From Acetobacter garciniae (GTDB lineage Bacteria; Pseudomonadota; Alphaproteobacteria; Acetobacterales; Acetobacteraceae): a stretch of DNA of 64,000 nt. The translations under genes were made by a program, and so were the position numbers. Within the stretch, counting starts at the first letter, position 1. Each line of letters begins with the position of its first letter. Location: the NCBI RefSeq assembly GCF_017377735.1, contig NZ_JAFVMH010000003.1, positions 124,001-188,000 on the forward strand, in the 5' to 3' direction. The notes under the pieces were generated by a model. It was given only the letters and a program-made list of their open reading frames with translations. It did not search any database and was not told the origin of the DNA. Shown here piece after piece: positions 34,567 through 42,399 of this stretch.

Positions 34567-34812
34567 CCCCAAGGCCGCGTATGATGCCCGGACCAGGGCA
34601 GGGCCCATCGCCCTTGCCCGTGGATCGTGGTTGAGCCGTAGCCGGGCCGCGTGTCCGGGCCGTTCGGCAGGGACCTTTCGGTGCCGCCCGCAATGACGGA
34701 ATCGCCCCCCTGGCGCGCAGGATGGCGGCCCCAGGATTGTGTGGCCGGCACTGGAGCAGGGCCGGGCGTCACGCCTGCGTGGTGTGGTGCGCAAAAAGGT
34801 TGCGGGTTATTT

Positions 34813-34826
34813 GTCAGTATGCTGAC
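34813..34826. promoter_or_regulatory. Probable MarR operator upstream of the NCS1 permease
   Basis: GTCAGTATGCTGAC differs at one position from the perfect palindrome GTCAGTATACTGAC found beside the MarR gene. It is 126 bases before the permease ATG, inside a 385-base gap that otherwise shows no gene. Binding by the MarR protein is inferred from the shared site. Confidence 0.65.
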
Positions 34827-34951
34827 ATTATGGCATCGTAATGGTACGAGGCCGCGTTGCAAGATGCAGCCCTCCACCCCCAGTCGGTCCAACCCCAGTC
34901 GGTGCGTCGTCTCGCTCGCACCCGGGCCGCCAGGACAAAACGGAAGACTGC

Positions 34952-36337
34952 ATGACCCAGAGCGATGTTTCCTATCTGGAACACGACACGATCTACCCTA
35001 TCCCGCCTGAACGCAGGCATGGCACGGCGGGCCATCTGTTTGCGCTGTGGTTCGGGGCCAATGTCCGGCTGCTTACGCTGGTGACGGGCTCGCTCGCCAC
35101 CACGTCGTTCCATCTGGGCTTTGTGTCCGCCGCCTGCGCGCTGGTGCTGGGCAATGTGGTGGGGGCTGTCTTCATGGCGGCCCATGCGGCCCAGGGGCCA
35201 CGGCTGGGCGTGCCGCAGATGATCCAGAGCCGGGGCCAGTTCGGCACCTATGGCTCGGCCCTGGTCACGGTCGTGGTGGTCATGATGTATACCGGCTACA
35301 CCGCTTCCAACGCAGCCGTTGCGGGCCGGTCCATCCACGGGGCTTTTCCTTCGGTGGCCACACCCGCCATCATCGCGTTGGTGGGGGCGGTGGCACTGGC
35401 CATCGCCATCATGGGGCATGACATCATCCATCGCTGCGGGCGGGTGACGACCGTGGTGGCGGCGGCAACATTGGTGCTGTGTTTTGGCGTGCTGGTCGCC
35501 CGTCATGCCCTGCCGGGCGATATCCTCATGCATGGGACATATTCGACCCAGGGCTTTCTGGGCGCGCTGTCGGTCGCGGCTTTGTGGCAGATTTCCTATG
35601 CACCCTATGTGTCCGATTATTCGCGTTACCTGCCCCAGCGCACGGGGGCGGCCCCGGCGTTCTGGGGCACGTGGGGCGGGGTGGTGGCAGGGGCCGTGCC
35701 GTTGATGCTGCTGGGCGCGTTGATGGGCGTGCTGGCGGCCGATGGGGATGTAGTGGGTGCGCTGACCCGCAGCCTTGGCGCGTTTGCCGCCCCCGCCATC
35801 GTGCTGCTGACCGTAACCCTGGCCTGCTGCGGGGCTATCGATATCTATGGCGGCATGCTGGCCAGCATCACGCTGCTGCAGACCTTTGCCCCGGACTGGC
35901 GGCCGGGCCTGCGTGCGCGGGTGGGGTTCTGCATTTTCATTGCCGTGCTGGGGATCGGCATGGCCATAGGGGCGCAGGCCGATTTCCTGCACAGTTACAT
36001 GAACTTCCTGTTCCTGCTGTTATGCGTGCTCATTCCGTGGACCGCGATCAACCTGGTGGATTACTACCTGATCCATCACGGCGAATACGATGTCGCCTCC
36101 TTCTTCAAGCGTGATGGCGGCATTTACGGGCGGATCAACATCACGGCCCTGATCGCCTATGTGGTGGGCGTTGCGGTGCAGATGCCCTTTGTCGCGACCG
36201 ATCTTTACACAGGCCCCATCGCCCGCGCCCTTGGGGGGGCCGACCTGTCATGGATCGTGGGGCTGGTCGTGGTCTCGCCTCTTTATTACGGGCTGTGCAG
36301 GCTGGAACAGGCAAGAAGCGGCCACCAGCCGGGCTGA
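34952..36337 (+). CDS. NCS1-family cytosine/purine-type permease
   Basis: A 461-residue transporter with about twelve membrane helices. The opening HLFALWFGANVRLLTLVTGS, with GxxP-like and aromatic positions, and VSDYSRYLP after helix 6 are NCS1 (nucleobase:cation symporter-1) hallmarks. Typical substrates are cytosine, purines, hydantoins, allantoin, thiamine precursors or nicotinamide-type compounds. GGAAG lies five bases before the ATG. The site at 34813 ties it to the MarR regulator and the amidohydrolase operon, so the substrate may be the amide or cyclic compound they degrade. Confidence 0.9.
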   Translation: MTQSDVSYLEHDTIYPIPPERRHGTAGHLFALWFGANVRLLTLVTGSLATTSFHLGFVSAACALVLGNVVGAVFMAAHAAQGPRLGVPQMIQSRGQFGTYGSALVTVVVVMMYTGYTASNAAVAGRSIHGAFPSVATPAIIALVGAVALAIAIMGHDIIHRCGRVTTVVAAATLVLCFGVLVARHALPGDILMHGTYSTQGFLGALSVAALWQISYAPYVSDYSRYLPQRTGAAPAFWGTWGGVVAGAVPLMLLGALMGVLAADGDVVGALTRSLGAFAAPAIVLLTVTLACCGAIDIYGGMLASITLLQTFAPDWRPGLRARVGFCIFIAVLGIGMAIGAQADFLHSYMNFLFLLLCVLIPWTAINLVDYYLIHHGEYDVASFFKRDGGIYGRINITALIAYVVGVAVQMPFVATDLYTGPIARALGGADLSWIVGLVVVSPLYYGLCRLEQARSGHQPG

Positions 36338-36371
36338 AGCCGCCCCGCCACCCCCGGTGTGCGGCCCGCGT

Positions 36372-36794
36372 TCAGGCCGCCGGCGGGGCGTCCACCGCGC
36401 GGGGCTGGCCGTTATCGTCCAGCGCCACGAAGGTGAAGCGCCCCTGCGTGACCTTCTGGCGGGTGGTGGTGCGGCGCACACGGCGCACTGCCTCGACCTC
36501 GATGGTCATGGAGGTGCGCCCGATTCTGAGGATACGGGTATAGACATTCAGCTCGTCCCCCACCGTCATGGGGCGATGAAAGACCAGCCCGTCCACCGCG
36601 ACCGTGGCACATTTGCAGCCGGCCCTGTCCTCGGCCGTGGTGCTGGCCGCCAGATCCATATGGGCCGCCACCCAGCCGCCGAAAATATCGCCCGCGGCAT
36701 TGGTGTCCGTGGGCATTGCCACGACACGGACCATAAGATTGCCCTCGGTCAGCCAGTCGCTCTGCTCGGTCTCTTGCACTGAAAATGCTCCCAC
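36372..36794 (-). CDS. yciA: YciA-like acyl-CoA thioesterase
   Basis: A 140-residue hot-dog-fold enzyme that hydrolyses acyl-CoA thioesters in the cytoplasm. The signature MPTDTNAAGDIFGGWVAAHM with the catalytic Asp, followed by FHRPMTVGDELNVYTRI and TQGRFTFVALDDNG, matches YciA-type thioesterases. The start is a GTG after ACAGG; a second GTG five codons later is possible. It is convergent with the permease (34-base gap) and probably unrelated to it. Confidence 0.9.
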   Translation of the reverse strand: MGAFSVQETEQSDWLTEGNLMVRVVAMPTDTNAAGDIFGGWVAAHMDLAASTTAEDRAGCKCATVAVDGLVFHRPMTVGDELNVYTRILRIGRTSMTIEVEAVRRVRRTTTRQKVTQGRFTFVALDDNGQPRAVDAPPAA

Positions 36795-36998
36795 CCAAAC
36801 CTGTCGCCCCAGATTAGCCGGATCGAAATCCCAAAGCCAGTAACCCGGTTACGCCTTTTTGCCCCGGCGGGATGACAGTTGCGGCATCGCCCGGGCCGGG
36901 GTGGTGGGGCCAGATGCCACCGGCAGGGCCAGGGGATGGCCCACAGGGTGCGCAGCGGGTCTGATGCGAAAAGGACAGGGCAGGGGGGACGCGGGTTT

Positions 36999-37844
36999 TC
37001 AACCCGCTAGCAGGGATGCCACGCGCGTAAGTTCGCCCCCCGGCGTGCCCAGCGTGTCGAGGATGCTGAAATGCTCCGCCCCGGCCACGGGCACCAGCAG
37101 GCCGGGCCGGTGGGCTGCGGCCCGTAGGCGGTGCAGGCTGCGGCTGTCATGGCACAGGGCAGGCAGTTCGCGCGTGCCGTAGGCAATGGCCAGCGGCTTG
37201 GGGGAGGGCGGGCGGCGCAGGGCGGAGAAGCTCTCTATTTCTCCGTCGTCCAGGGCCAGGGCCTCGTTCAGCTTCGTGTCCCGCAGGGGGCCAAGCTCGT
37301 AAATGCCTGAAAGGGCCAGCCCTGCCACAACCGCCGGGTGGTCCAGTGCCAGTGTCGCCAGCATGCCCCCGGCCGACCAGCCGGACACGACAAGCGGGCC
37401 CGCAATGCCGTGCGTCGCACCCTGGGCCGCCAGCCAGTCCAGCGCGCCGTCGATCTCGGCCACGATGGCGCGCAGCGATGCCTGCGGGGCCAGCGTATGG
37501 CCGGGCATGGCCACGGACCAGCCCTGTGCCGCCATCCCTTCGGCCAGGCAGGCAAAGTGTTCGGGGTCGTTCCACTGCCAGTAGCCGCCGTGGATGAACA
37601 CGAGGCAGGGGGCATGGGGGTCCGCTGCGGGATACAGGTTCCAGCGCTGCCGGGGCTGCGTGCCCCAGACGATATCGCGCGTGGTTGCGGCGTGGCGCGC
37701 GCGGTATGCGGCCGAGCGCGCGCGCAGGGCCGCCATCCAGTCCCGGCTGCCGGGAACGGCGGCCACATTGTCATAGGCGGCGTCGCGGGCGGCGTGGCTC
37801 ATGCTGCCCCAGGGCAGGGAAGAATGCGGCCCCGGCGCGCTCAT
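36999..37844 (-). CDS. Arylformamidase-like alpha/beta hydrolase
   Basis: A 281-residue alpha/beta hydrolase. The oxyanion-hole motif HGGYWQW and the nucleophile elbow GWSAGG are those of kynurenine-formamidase-like and esterase proteins. A late GAEHFSILDTL supplies the likely catalytic His. It probably hydrolyses a formamide, ester or small amide. Its start overlaps the amidohydrolase stop by four bases, so the two enzymes are made together and likely act in sequence. A shorter start at 37802 is possible. Real kynurenine use is not implied, since no other tryptophan-degradation gene is seen. Confidence 0.82.
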   Translation of the reverse strand: MSAPGPHSSLPWGSMSHAARDAAYDNVAAVPGSRDWMAALRARSAAYRARHAATTRDIVWGTQPRQRWNLYPAADPHAPCLVFIHGGYWQWNDPEHFACLAEGMAAQGWSVAMPGHTLAPQASLRAIVAEIDGALDWLAAQGATHGIAGPLVVSGWSAGGMLATLALDHPAVVAGLALSGIYELGPLRDTKLNEALALDDGEIESFSALRRPPSPKPLAIAYGTRELPALCHDSRSLHRLRAAAHRPGLLVPVAGAEHFSILDTLGTPGGELTRVASLLAG

Positions 37845-39106
37845 GCGGCCTGCAAGTCCAGCGGCGGCACTAGCGGGCTGGTGGCGTCATAGCGCACGCC
37901 CGCGCGCAGGCAGAAATCGGGCGTGATCATTTCCGATGCAGTGACACTGACACCGCTATTGTCGATCATGCCGAAATGCCCCTTATGCAGGGTCAGCACC
38001 GAAATATCGGCCTCGCGCCCGACCTGGAGCGAACCCAGCGTGTCCTCCATGCGGATCATGCGCGCGGGATTGGCCGTGACCGTGGCGAGGACCTGATCGA
38101 GCGGCATGCCCAGATACAGCAGCTTGGACATGGCATGGGTCAGGTTGAAGGGGGCCACCCCGGCAAAGGGGTTCAGCTTGCGGTCCGCGGTGTCGGTGGC
38201 CGATGGCACTTTCACGTTATAGCCATGCATGTCCGCACCCAGCGTGTAGGGGACAATGCCCGCATCCATGACCTTGCGCGCCATGTCGAAGGAAAAATGC
38301 GAGCCATGGCCGACATCGACCGTCACCCCGCGTTCCAGTGCCGCCCAGATGACGGGATGCACCTCCCCCGTCTCGACCGAGATGAACCCGCCCGGATGCC
38401 GCGTGAACGGGTGGGCCAGCACGTCGCCTTCCTCCATGATGGGCAGGAGTTCGCGCACCAGTTCATCGGCGTCGATATCGGGGTTGTCTTCCGCCGTGGG
38501 CCAGAGCTGGCCCAGATGGATATAAAGCGGAATACCCGCCTCACGCGCGATCTGCTTGCCAATGCGCATCACATCCAGCCCCCAGCGCGACACGCCGCCC
38601 AGTTCGGCATGGCCTTTGACGCCGCGCACCAGATCGGCATTTTCACGCGCGGCGCGCACGCTGTGGGCCACGTTGGTCTGGGCCGGGCCATAGAGTTCGG
38701 GGTAGAGATGGCCTTCCAGCCCGCCCACCAGATAGGCCGACAGGAACGCCAGCACACGGGTCCTGGCAGGGGCTGCGATAAAGTTGCGGAAGCCGCCGAT
38801 GGTCATGCAGCTTGGCCCGCCCTGGTCGATAATGGTGGTGACACCCGAATACACGCCCACCAGGTCCGGGTTCAGCCCGAATCGGCCCGTGACGTGTTCG
38901 TAGATATGACCATGTGTATCGATCATTCCCGCCGTTACGATCTTGCCCGACACGTCGGTGTTCTCGCGTGCAAGGGCAGGGTCCAGCGTGGGGGCGATGG
39001 CTTTGATCCGCCCATCGGCAATGGCGATGTCACAGACCTCGTGGCGGTTGGTCATGGGGTCGATGACGGTGCCAGCGTGAAGGATCAGGTCGAAAACAGG
39101 GTTCAT
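37841..39106 (-). CDS. Amidohydrolase/deacetylase family metallohydrolase (cog3964-like)
   Basis: A 421-residue TIM-barrel metallohydrolase. DTHGHIYEH gives the metal-binding HxH, VKGHAELGG and PLYIHLGQLWP supply later ligands, and YTLGADMHGYN gives the terminal Asp region. Many relatives are annotated as dihydroorotase, but this group (cog3964) includes enzymes that hydrolyse acylated hydroxy or amino acids. CGGAGG lies five bases before the ATG. The perfect palindrome at 39130 is just upstream, between this gene and the MarR gene, suggesting repression and induction by the substrate. With the formamidase-like enzyme and NCS1 permease it forms a small uptake/degradation unit. Confidence 0.82.
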   Translation of the reverse strand: MNPVFDLILHAGTVIDPMTNRHEVCDIAIADGRIKAIAPTLDPALARENTDVSGKIVTAGMIDTHGHIYEHVTGRFGLNPDLVGVYSGVTTIIDQGGPSCMTIGGFRNFIAAPARTRVLAFLSAYLVGGLEGHLYPELYGPAQTNVAHSVRAARENADLVRGVKGHAELGGVSRWGLDVMRIGKQIAREAGIPLYIHLGQLWPTAEDNPDIDADELVRELLPIMEEGDVLAHPFTRHPGGFISVETGEVHPVIWAALERGVTVDVGHGSHFSFDMARKVMDAGIVPYTLGADMHGYNVKVPSATDTADRKLNPFAGVAPFNLTHAMSKLLYLGMPLDQVLATVTANPARMIRMEDTLGSLQVGREADISVLTLHKGHFGMIDNSGVSVTASEMITPDFCLRAGVRYDATSPLVPPLDLQAA

Positions 39107-39129
39107 GGGTGCCTCCGGGCTCACTAAAA

Positions 39130-39143
39130 GTCAGTATACTGAC
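39130..39143. promoter_or_regulatory. Probable MarR operator of the amidohydrolase operon
   Basis: GTCAGTATACTGAC is a perfect 14-base palindrome located 24 bases before the amidohydrolase ATG and 153 bases before the chosen MarR start. A MarR dimer typically binds such a site. A nearly identical copy precedes the permease. Confidence 0.75.
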
Positions 39144-39295
39144 GATTTGGGGCGATGCAAGAACTCGTCTCGTCCCCGATACGACAAATTCCCTTCCGGT
39201 CGCCCGATGGATCATGCCTGCCCTGGCAGGCGGTGGCGCCGCATTTACGCAAATGCCGGATTTGGCAGGCGCTGCGGCGGCTGGTATCAAGGGGC

Positions 39296-39889
39296 ATGAG
39301 CGATAAACCAGCCGCAGACTCCGTGGATGACGCCGCCCCCTTGCCCCCCGGCGCGGCCGGCACCGCCCCCGTGTTGGAGGATTCCACGGCCGAGAAGTCC
39401 GTATCGGAGGACCCGTCGGGCTGGGCTACCGAATGGGCGGCGGGCCTGCCCGGGCGGCCGGGATTTTTGATCCGGCGGCTGCACCAGATCCATGTCGCCC
39501 TGTTTGCCGAGGAATGTGGCGGCTTCAACGTCACCCCCGTGCAGTACAGTATCATGAGTGCGGCGGCCCTTCAGCCCGGGCTGGACCAGAACGAACTGGC
39601 CGTGGCGGTCGGGGTCGATCGCACCACGCTGGCCAATGTCGCCGCCCGGCTTGAAGCGCGCGGCCTGGTCCGGCGCGAGCGCACGCCCAAGGACCGGCGG
39701 CTCAAGCGCGTGTTCCTTACCCCCGAAGGACAGGCCCTGCTGGAAAGCATGGCGCGGCCCGCCGCCCGGGCGCACCAGCGCACGATAGAAGCGCTCTCGG
39801 GTGCCGAACGCCAGGCGTTCCTGGACAGCCTGACCCGGCTGGTCCTGGCCGGAAACGCCTATGGCCGGGCCCCCCTGCGCATGGGGTAG
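39296..39889 (+). CDS. MarR-family transcriptional regulator
   Basis: A 197-residue dimeric winged-helix regulator. Residues about 55-190 form the MarR domain: LPGRPGFLIRRLHQIHVALF, then PVQYSIMSAAALQPGLDQNELAVAVGVDRTTLANVAARLEARG (recognition helix) and the wing RERTPKDRRLKRVFLTPEG. About 50 extra N-terminal residues are Ala/Pro/Asp-rich and probably disordered. The start shown has AAGGGG almost touching the ATG, so a later start is possible. It is divergent from the amidohydrolase operon and probably represses it, itself and the permease. Confidence 0.88.
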   Translation: MSDKPAADSVDDAAPLPPGAAGTAPVLEDSTAEKSVSEDPSGWATEWAAGLPGRPGFLIRRLHQIHVALFAEECGGFNVTPVQYSIMSAAALQPGLDQNELAVAVGVDRTTLANVAARLEARGLVRRERTPKDRRLKRVFLTPEGQALLESMARPAARAHQRTIEALSGAERQAFLDSLTRLVLAGNAYGRAPLRMG

Positions 39890-40143
39890 GCAAAGGGCCC
39901 ACCCGTGATGGACGGCCCCGCCAGACCACGCGCCGGGCCTTTTTTCGCAAGGAAAACACAGCCCGTGCCCCCTGCCCGGGTGGTCGTTGGCGGCCGGTGG
40001 GCCGGGCAAGATCGTGCGCCTGGGCATTGAACCGGGATCGTAACGACGGGGTTGTGAGCGTAAGAGAGCGCCAGGCAGTAAAATACGGGAGGTCAAACCG
40101 GTAACCTGTTCTATAAAGGACATATTCGAGAAGGGGGATCTGC

Positions 40144-42399
40144 ATGAAGATGGTCTTTGGCTGCATCGTCCATGAACATAATTTGTGGTTGGTGCTGGCT
40201 GCCGGGTTGCTTTGCATTGGAGGTTCCTGGGTTACCGCCCGGTTGTTTTTGCGCACCATCGAGACGACCGGTCTGCAGAAATATGGCTGGTATTTCCTGA
40301 CATCCCTGACTGCGGCGGTCGCGATCTGGTGCACGCATTTCATTGCCATATTAGGATACGACCCGGGCGTGCCCGTGGCGTTCGACCCGGTTCTGACCAT
40401 TGCATCCCTGCTGATTGCGGTGGTGGGCAGCACGATCGGCTTTGTCCTGGCGGGTAGCCGGCTGGCGCGGTTTACCCCTGCCCTGGGGGGCGGGGTTATC
40501 GGGCTGGCGATCGCGGCCATGCATTATGCGGGCATGATGGCGTACCGGGTCGCGGGCGTTGTTTCATGGGACATGCGCTATCTTGCCGCCTCCATCGTGC
40601 TGTCGGTCGTCCTTTCGGCCGCGGCCATGCAGGTTGCCATGCGCGGGGGGCCACAGGCGGGCAACGCCATGGCCGCTATCCTTGGCCTGGCGATCGTGTC
40701 CCTGCATTTCACGGGCATGGCGGCGCTGCACGTCACGCCGGTGGCCGCCAGCGGCGCGTTCTCCAACCCCGAAGCCCTGCACGCCCTGGCCCTGGCCGTG
40801 ATCGGCACGGCGCTGGTCATTGTCGGCGCGGGTTTTGCCAGCTACCTGATCGATGACAGCGTGCGCGCGGAATCCGTGGCGCGGCTGCACCGCATGGCCA
40901 TGAGCGATACGCTGACCGGCCTGCCCAACCGCGCCAGTTTCAACGACCGTCTGGATTTCGAGAAGGAGCTTGCCCATGAACGCAAGGGCAAGTTCGCGCT
41001 GGTGGGCATCGACCTCAACCGTTTCAAGGAAATCAACGACCTGCGCGGCCATGCGGCGGGGGACGAGGTGCTGCGTATTCTGGGCCGCCGTTTCAAGGGC
41101 CTGCTGCATGAGGGCGAATTTGTCGCCCGCACCGGGGGTGACGAATTCGCGGCCCTTTACCGGATGGATGACCGGGGCGGCATTTCCGAATTTCTCGCCC
41201 GCCTGGAAACGGCCCTGTTCAAGCCCATCCGCCTTGACGGGTTCGAGGTGCCGTCGGGTGCCAGCCTTGGTGTCGCCATCTGGCCGGATGATGCGCGGGA
41301 CAAGGAAACCCTCATCAACAATGCCGACCTGGCCATGTATCGCGCCAAGGCGGACCCGATCCGCAAGATCTGCTTTTACGAACCCGCGATGGATGAAATG
41401 CTGCGCGCCCGCCGCGCCCTTGCGGCCGACCTGCGTGACGCGCTGATCCGCGACCAGCTTTCCCTGCATTATCAGGTGCAGACCGTGATCGGCACGGGGC
41501 AGATCACGGGGTACGAGGCGCTGCTGCGCTGGCACCACCCGCAGGTGGGGGATATTCCCCCCGCCGAGTTCATTCCCCTGGCCGAGGAAAACGGCCTGAT
41601 CATTCCCATTGGCGAATGGGTGCTGCGCACCGCCTGCCAGAAGGCGGCGGCATGGGACCCGCCCTACAAGGTGGCGGTCAATCTCTCGGCCGTGCAGTTC
41701 CTGCATGCCGACCTGCCCAAGCTGGTCATGGAAGTGCTGGCCGATACGGGCCTGCCGCCCGGCCAGCTTGAACTGGAACTGACGGAATCCACCATTTTCG
41801 CGGATCGTGAACGGGCCCTGCGCATGTTGCGCCAGATCAAGGCCCTGGGTGTCAGCGTTGCGCTAGATGACTTCGGAACCGGCTATTCCTCGCTCGATAC
41901 GCTGCGGTCCTTTCCGTTCGACCGGATCAAGATCGATCGTTCGTTTTGCAGTAACGCGGTGTCCAGCCCGCAGACACTTGCCATTATCCGCGCCGTGCTG
42001 GGGCTGGGGCGCTCTTTCGGCATTCCCGTCCTGGCTGAAGGGATCGAGACCTATGACCAGTTGTCCATGCTGGGCAATGAAGGCTGTGACGAAGGCCAGG
42101 GGTTTCTGCTTGGTCGGCCTGTCCCCCTTGATCAGATTATCGAGAGCGGGCAAATCACGTGCGACCATGACGATACTGCTCCCATCCTCCCAACGGACGT
42201 TTCCCTGTCCGGCGCGCAAGCCATGACCGTGGCGACCCACACCGATCCCGGCCTGAAGCCAGGCCCTGCCGGCAGCCATGCCGGGGGCGATTCTTCCGTG
42301 ATCCTGACCCAGCTTGCGGTTTCCGTCAGCACGCAGGGCGTTCAGGCGCCGCCAGAAGGGCCCGTGGGGCCGGTGGCGGGCGGCGGAAACGGGCAATGA
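40144..42399 (+). CDS. MHYT-GGDEF-EAL c-di-GMP enzyme
   Basis: A 751-residue membrane protein that can make and/or degrade c-di-GMP. The N-terminal MHYT sensor (about seven helices) has three motif copies: THFIAI (64-69), MHYAGM (126-131) and LHFTGM (187-192), thought to bind copper and sense a diatomic gas. The cyclase domain has an intact GGDEF (331-335), and the phosphodiesterase domain has EALLRW (EAL at 458-460), DDFGTGYSS and VLAEGIET. Both active sites look complete. AAGGGGG lies six bases before the ATG. It overlaps the next gene by four bases. c-di-GMP activates cellulose synthase in Komagataeibacter. Confidence 0.95.
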   Translation: MKMVFGCIVHEHNLWLVLAAGLLCIGGSWVTARLFLRTIETTGLQKYGWYFLTSLTAAVAIWCTHFIAILGYDPGVPVAFDPVLTIASLLIAVVGSTIGFVLAGSRLARFTPALGGGVIGLAIAAMHYAGMMAYRVAGVVSWDMRYLAASIVLSVVLSAAAMQVAMRGGPQAGNAMAAILGLAIVSLHFTGMAALHVTPVAASGAFSNPEALHALALAVIGTALVIVGAGFASYLIDDSVRAESVARLHRMAMSDTLTGLPNRASFNDRLDFEKELAHERKGKFALVGIDLNRFKEINDLRGHAAGDEVLRILGRRFKGLLHEGEFVARTGGDEFAALYRMDDRGGISEFLARLETALFKPIRLDGFEVPSGASLGVAIWPDDARDKETLINNADLAMYRAKADPIRKICFYEPAMDEMLRARRALAADLRDALIRDQLSLHYQVQTVIGTGQITGYEALLRWHHPQVGDIPPAEFIPLAEENGLIIPIGEWVLRTACQKAAAWDPPYKVAVNLSAVQFLHADLPKLVMEVLADTGLPPGQLELELTESTIFADRERALRMLRQIKALGVSVALDDFGTGYSSLDTLRSFPFDRIKIDRSFCSNAVSSPQTLAIIRAVLGLGRSFGIPVLAEGIETYDQLSMLGNEGCDEGQGFLLGRPVPLDQIIESGQITCDHDDTAPILPTDVSLSGAQAMTVATHTDPGLKPGPAGSHAGGDSSVILTQLAVSVSTQGVQAPPEGPVGPVAGGGNGQ

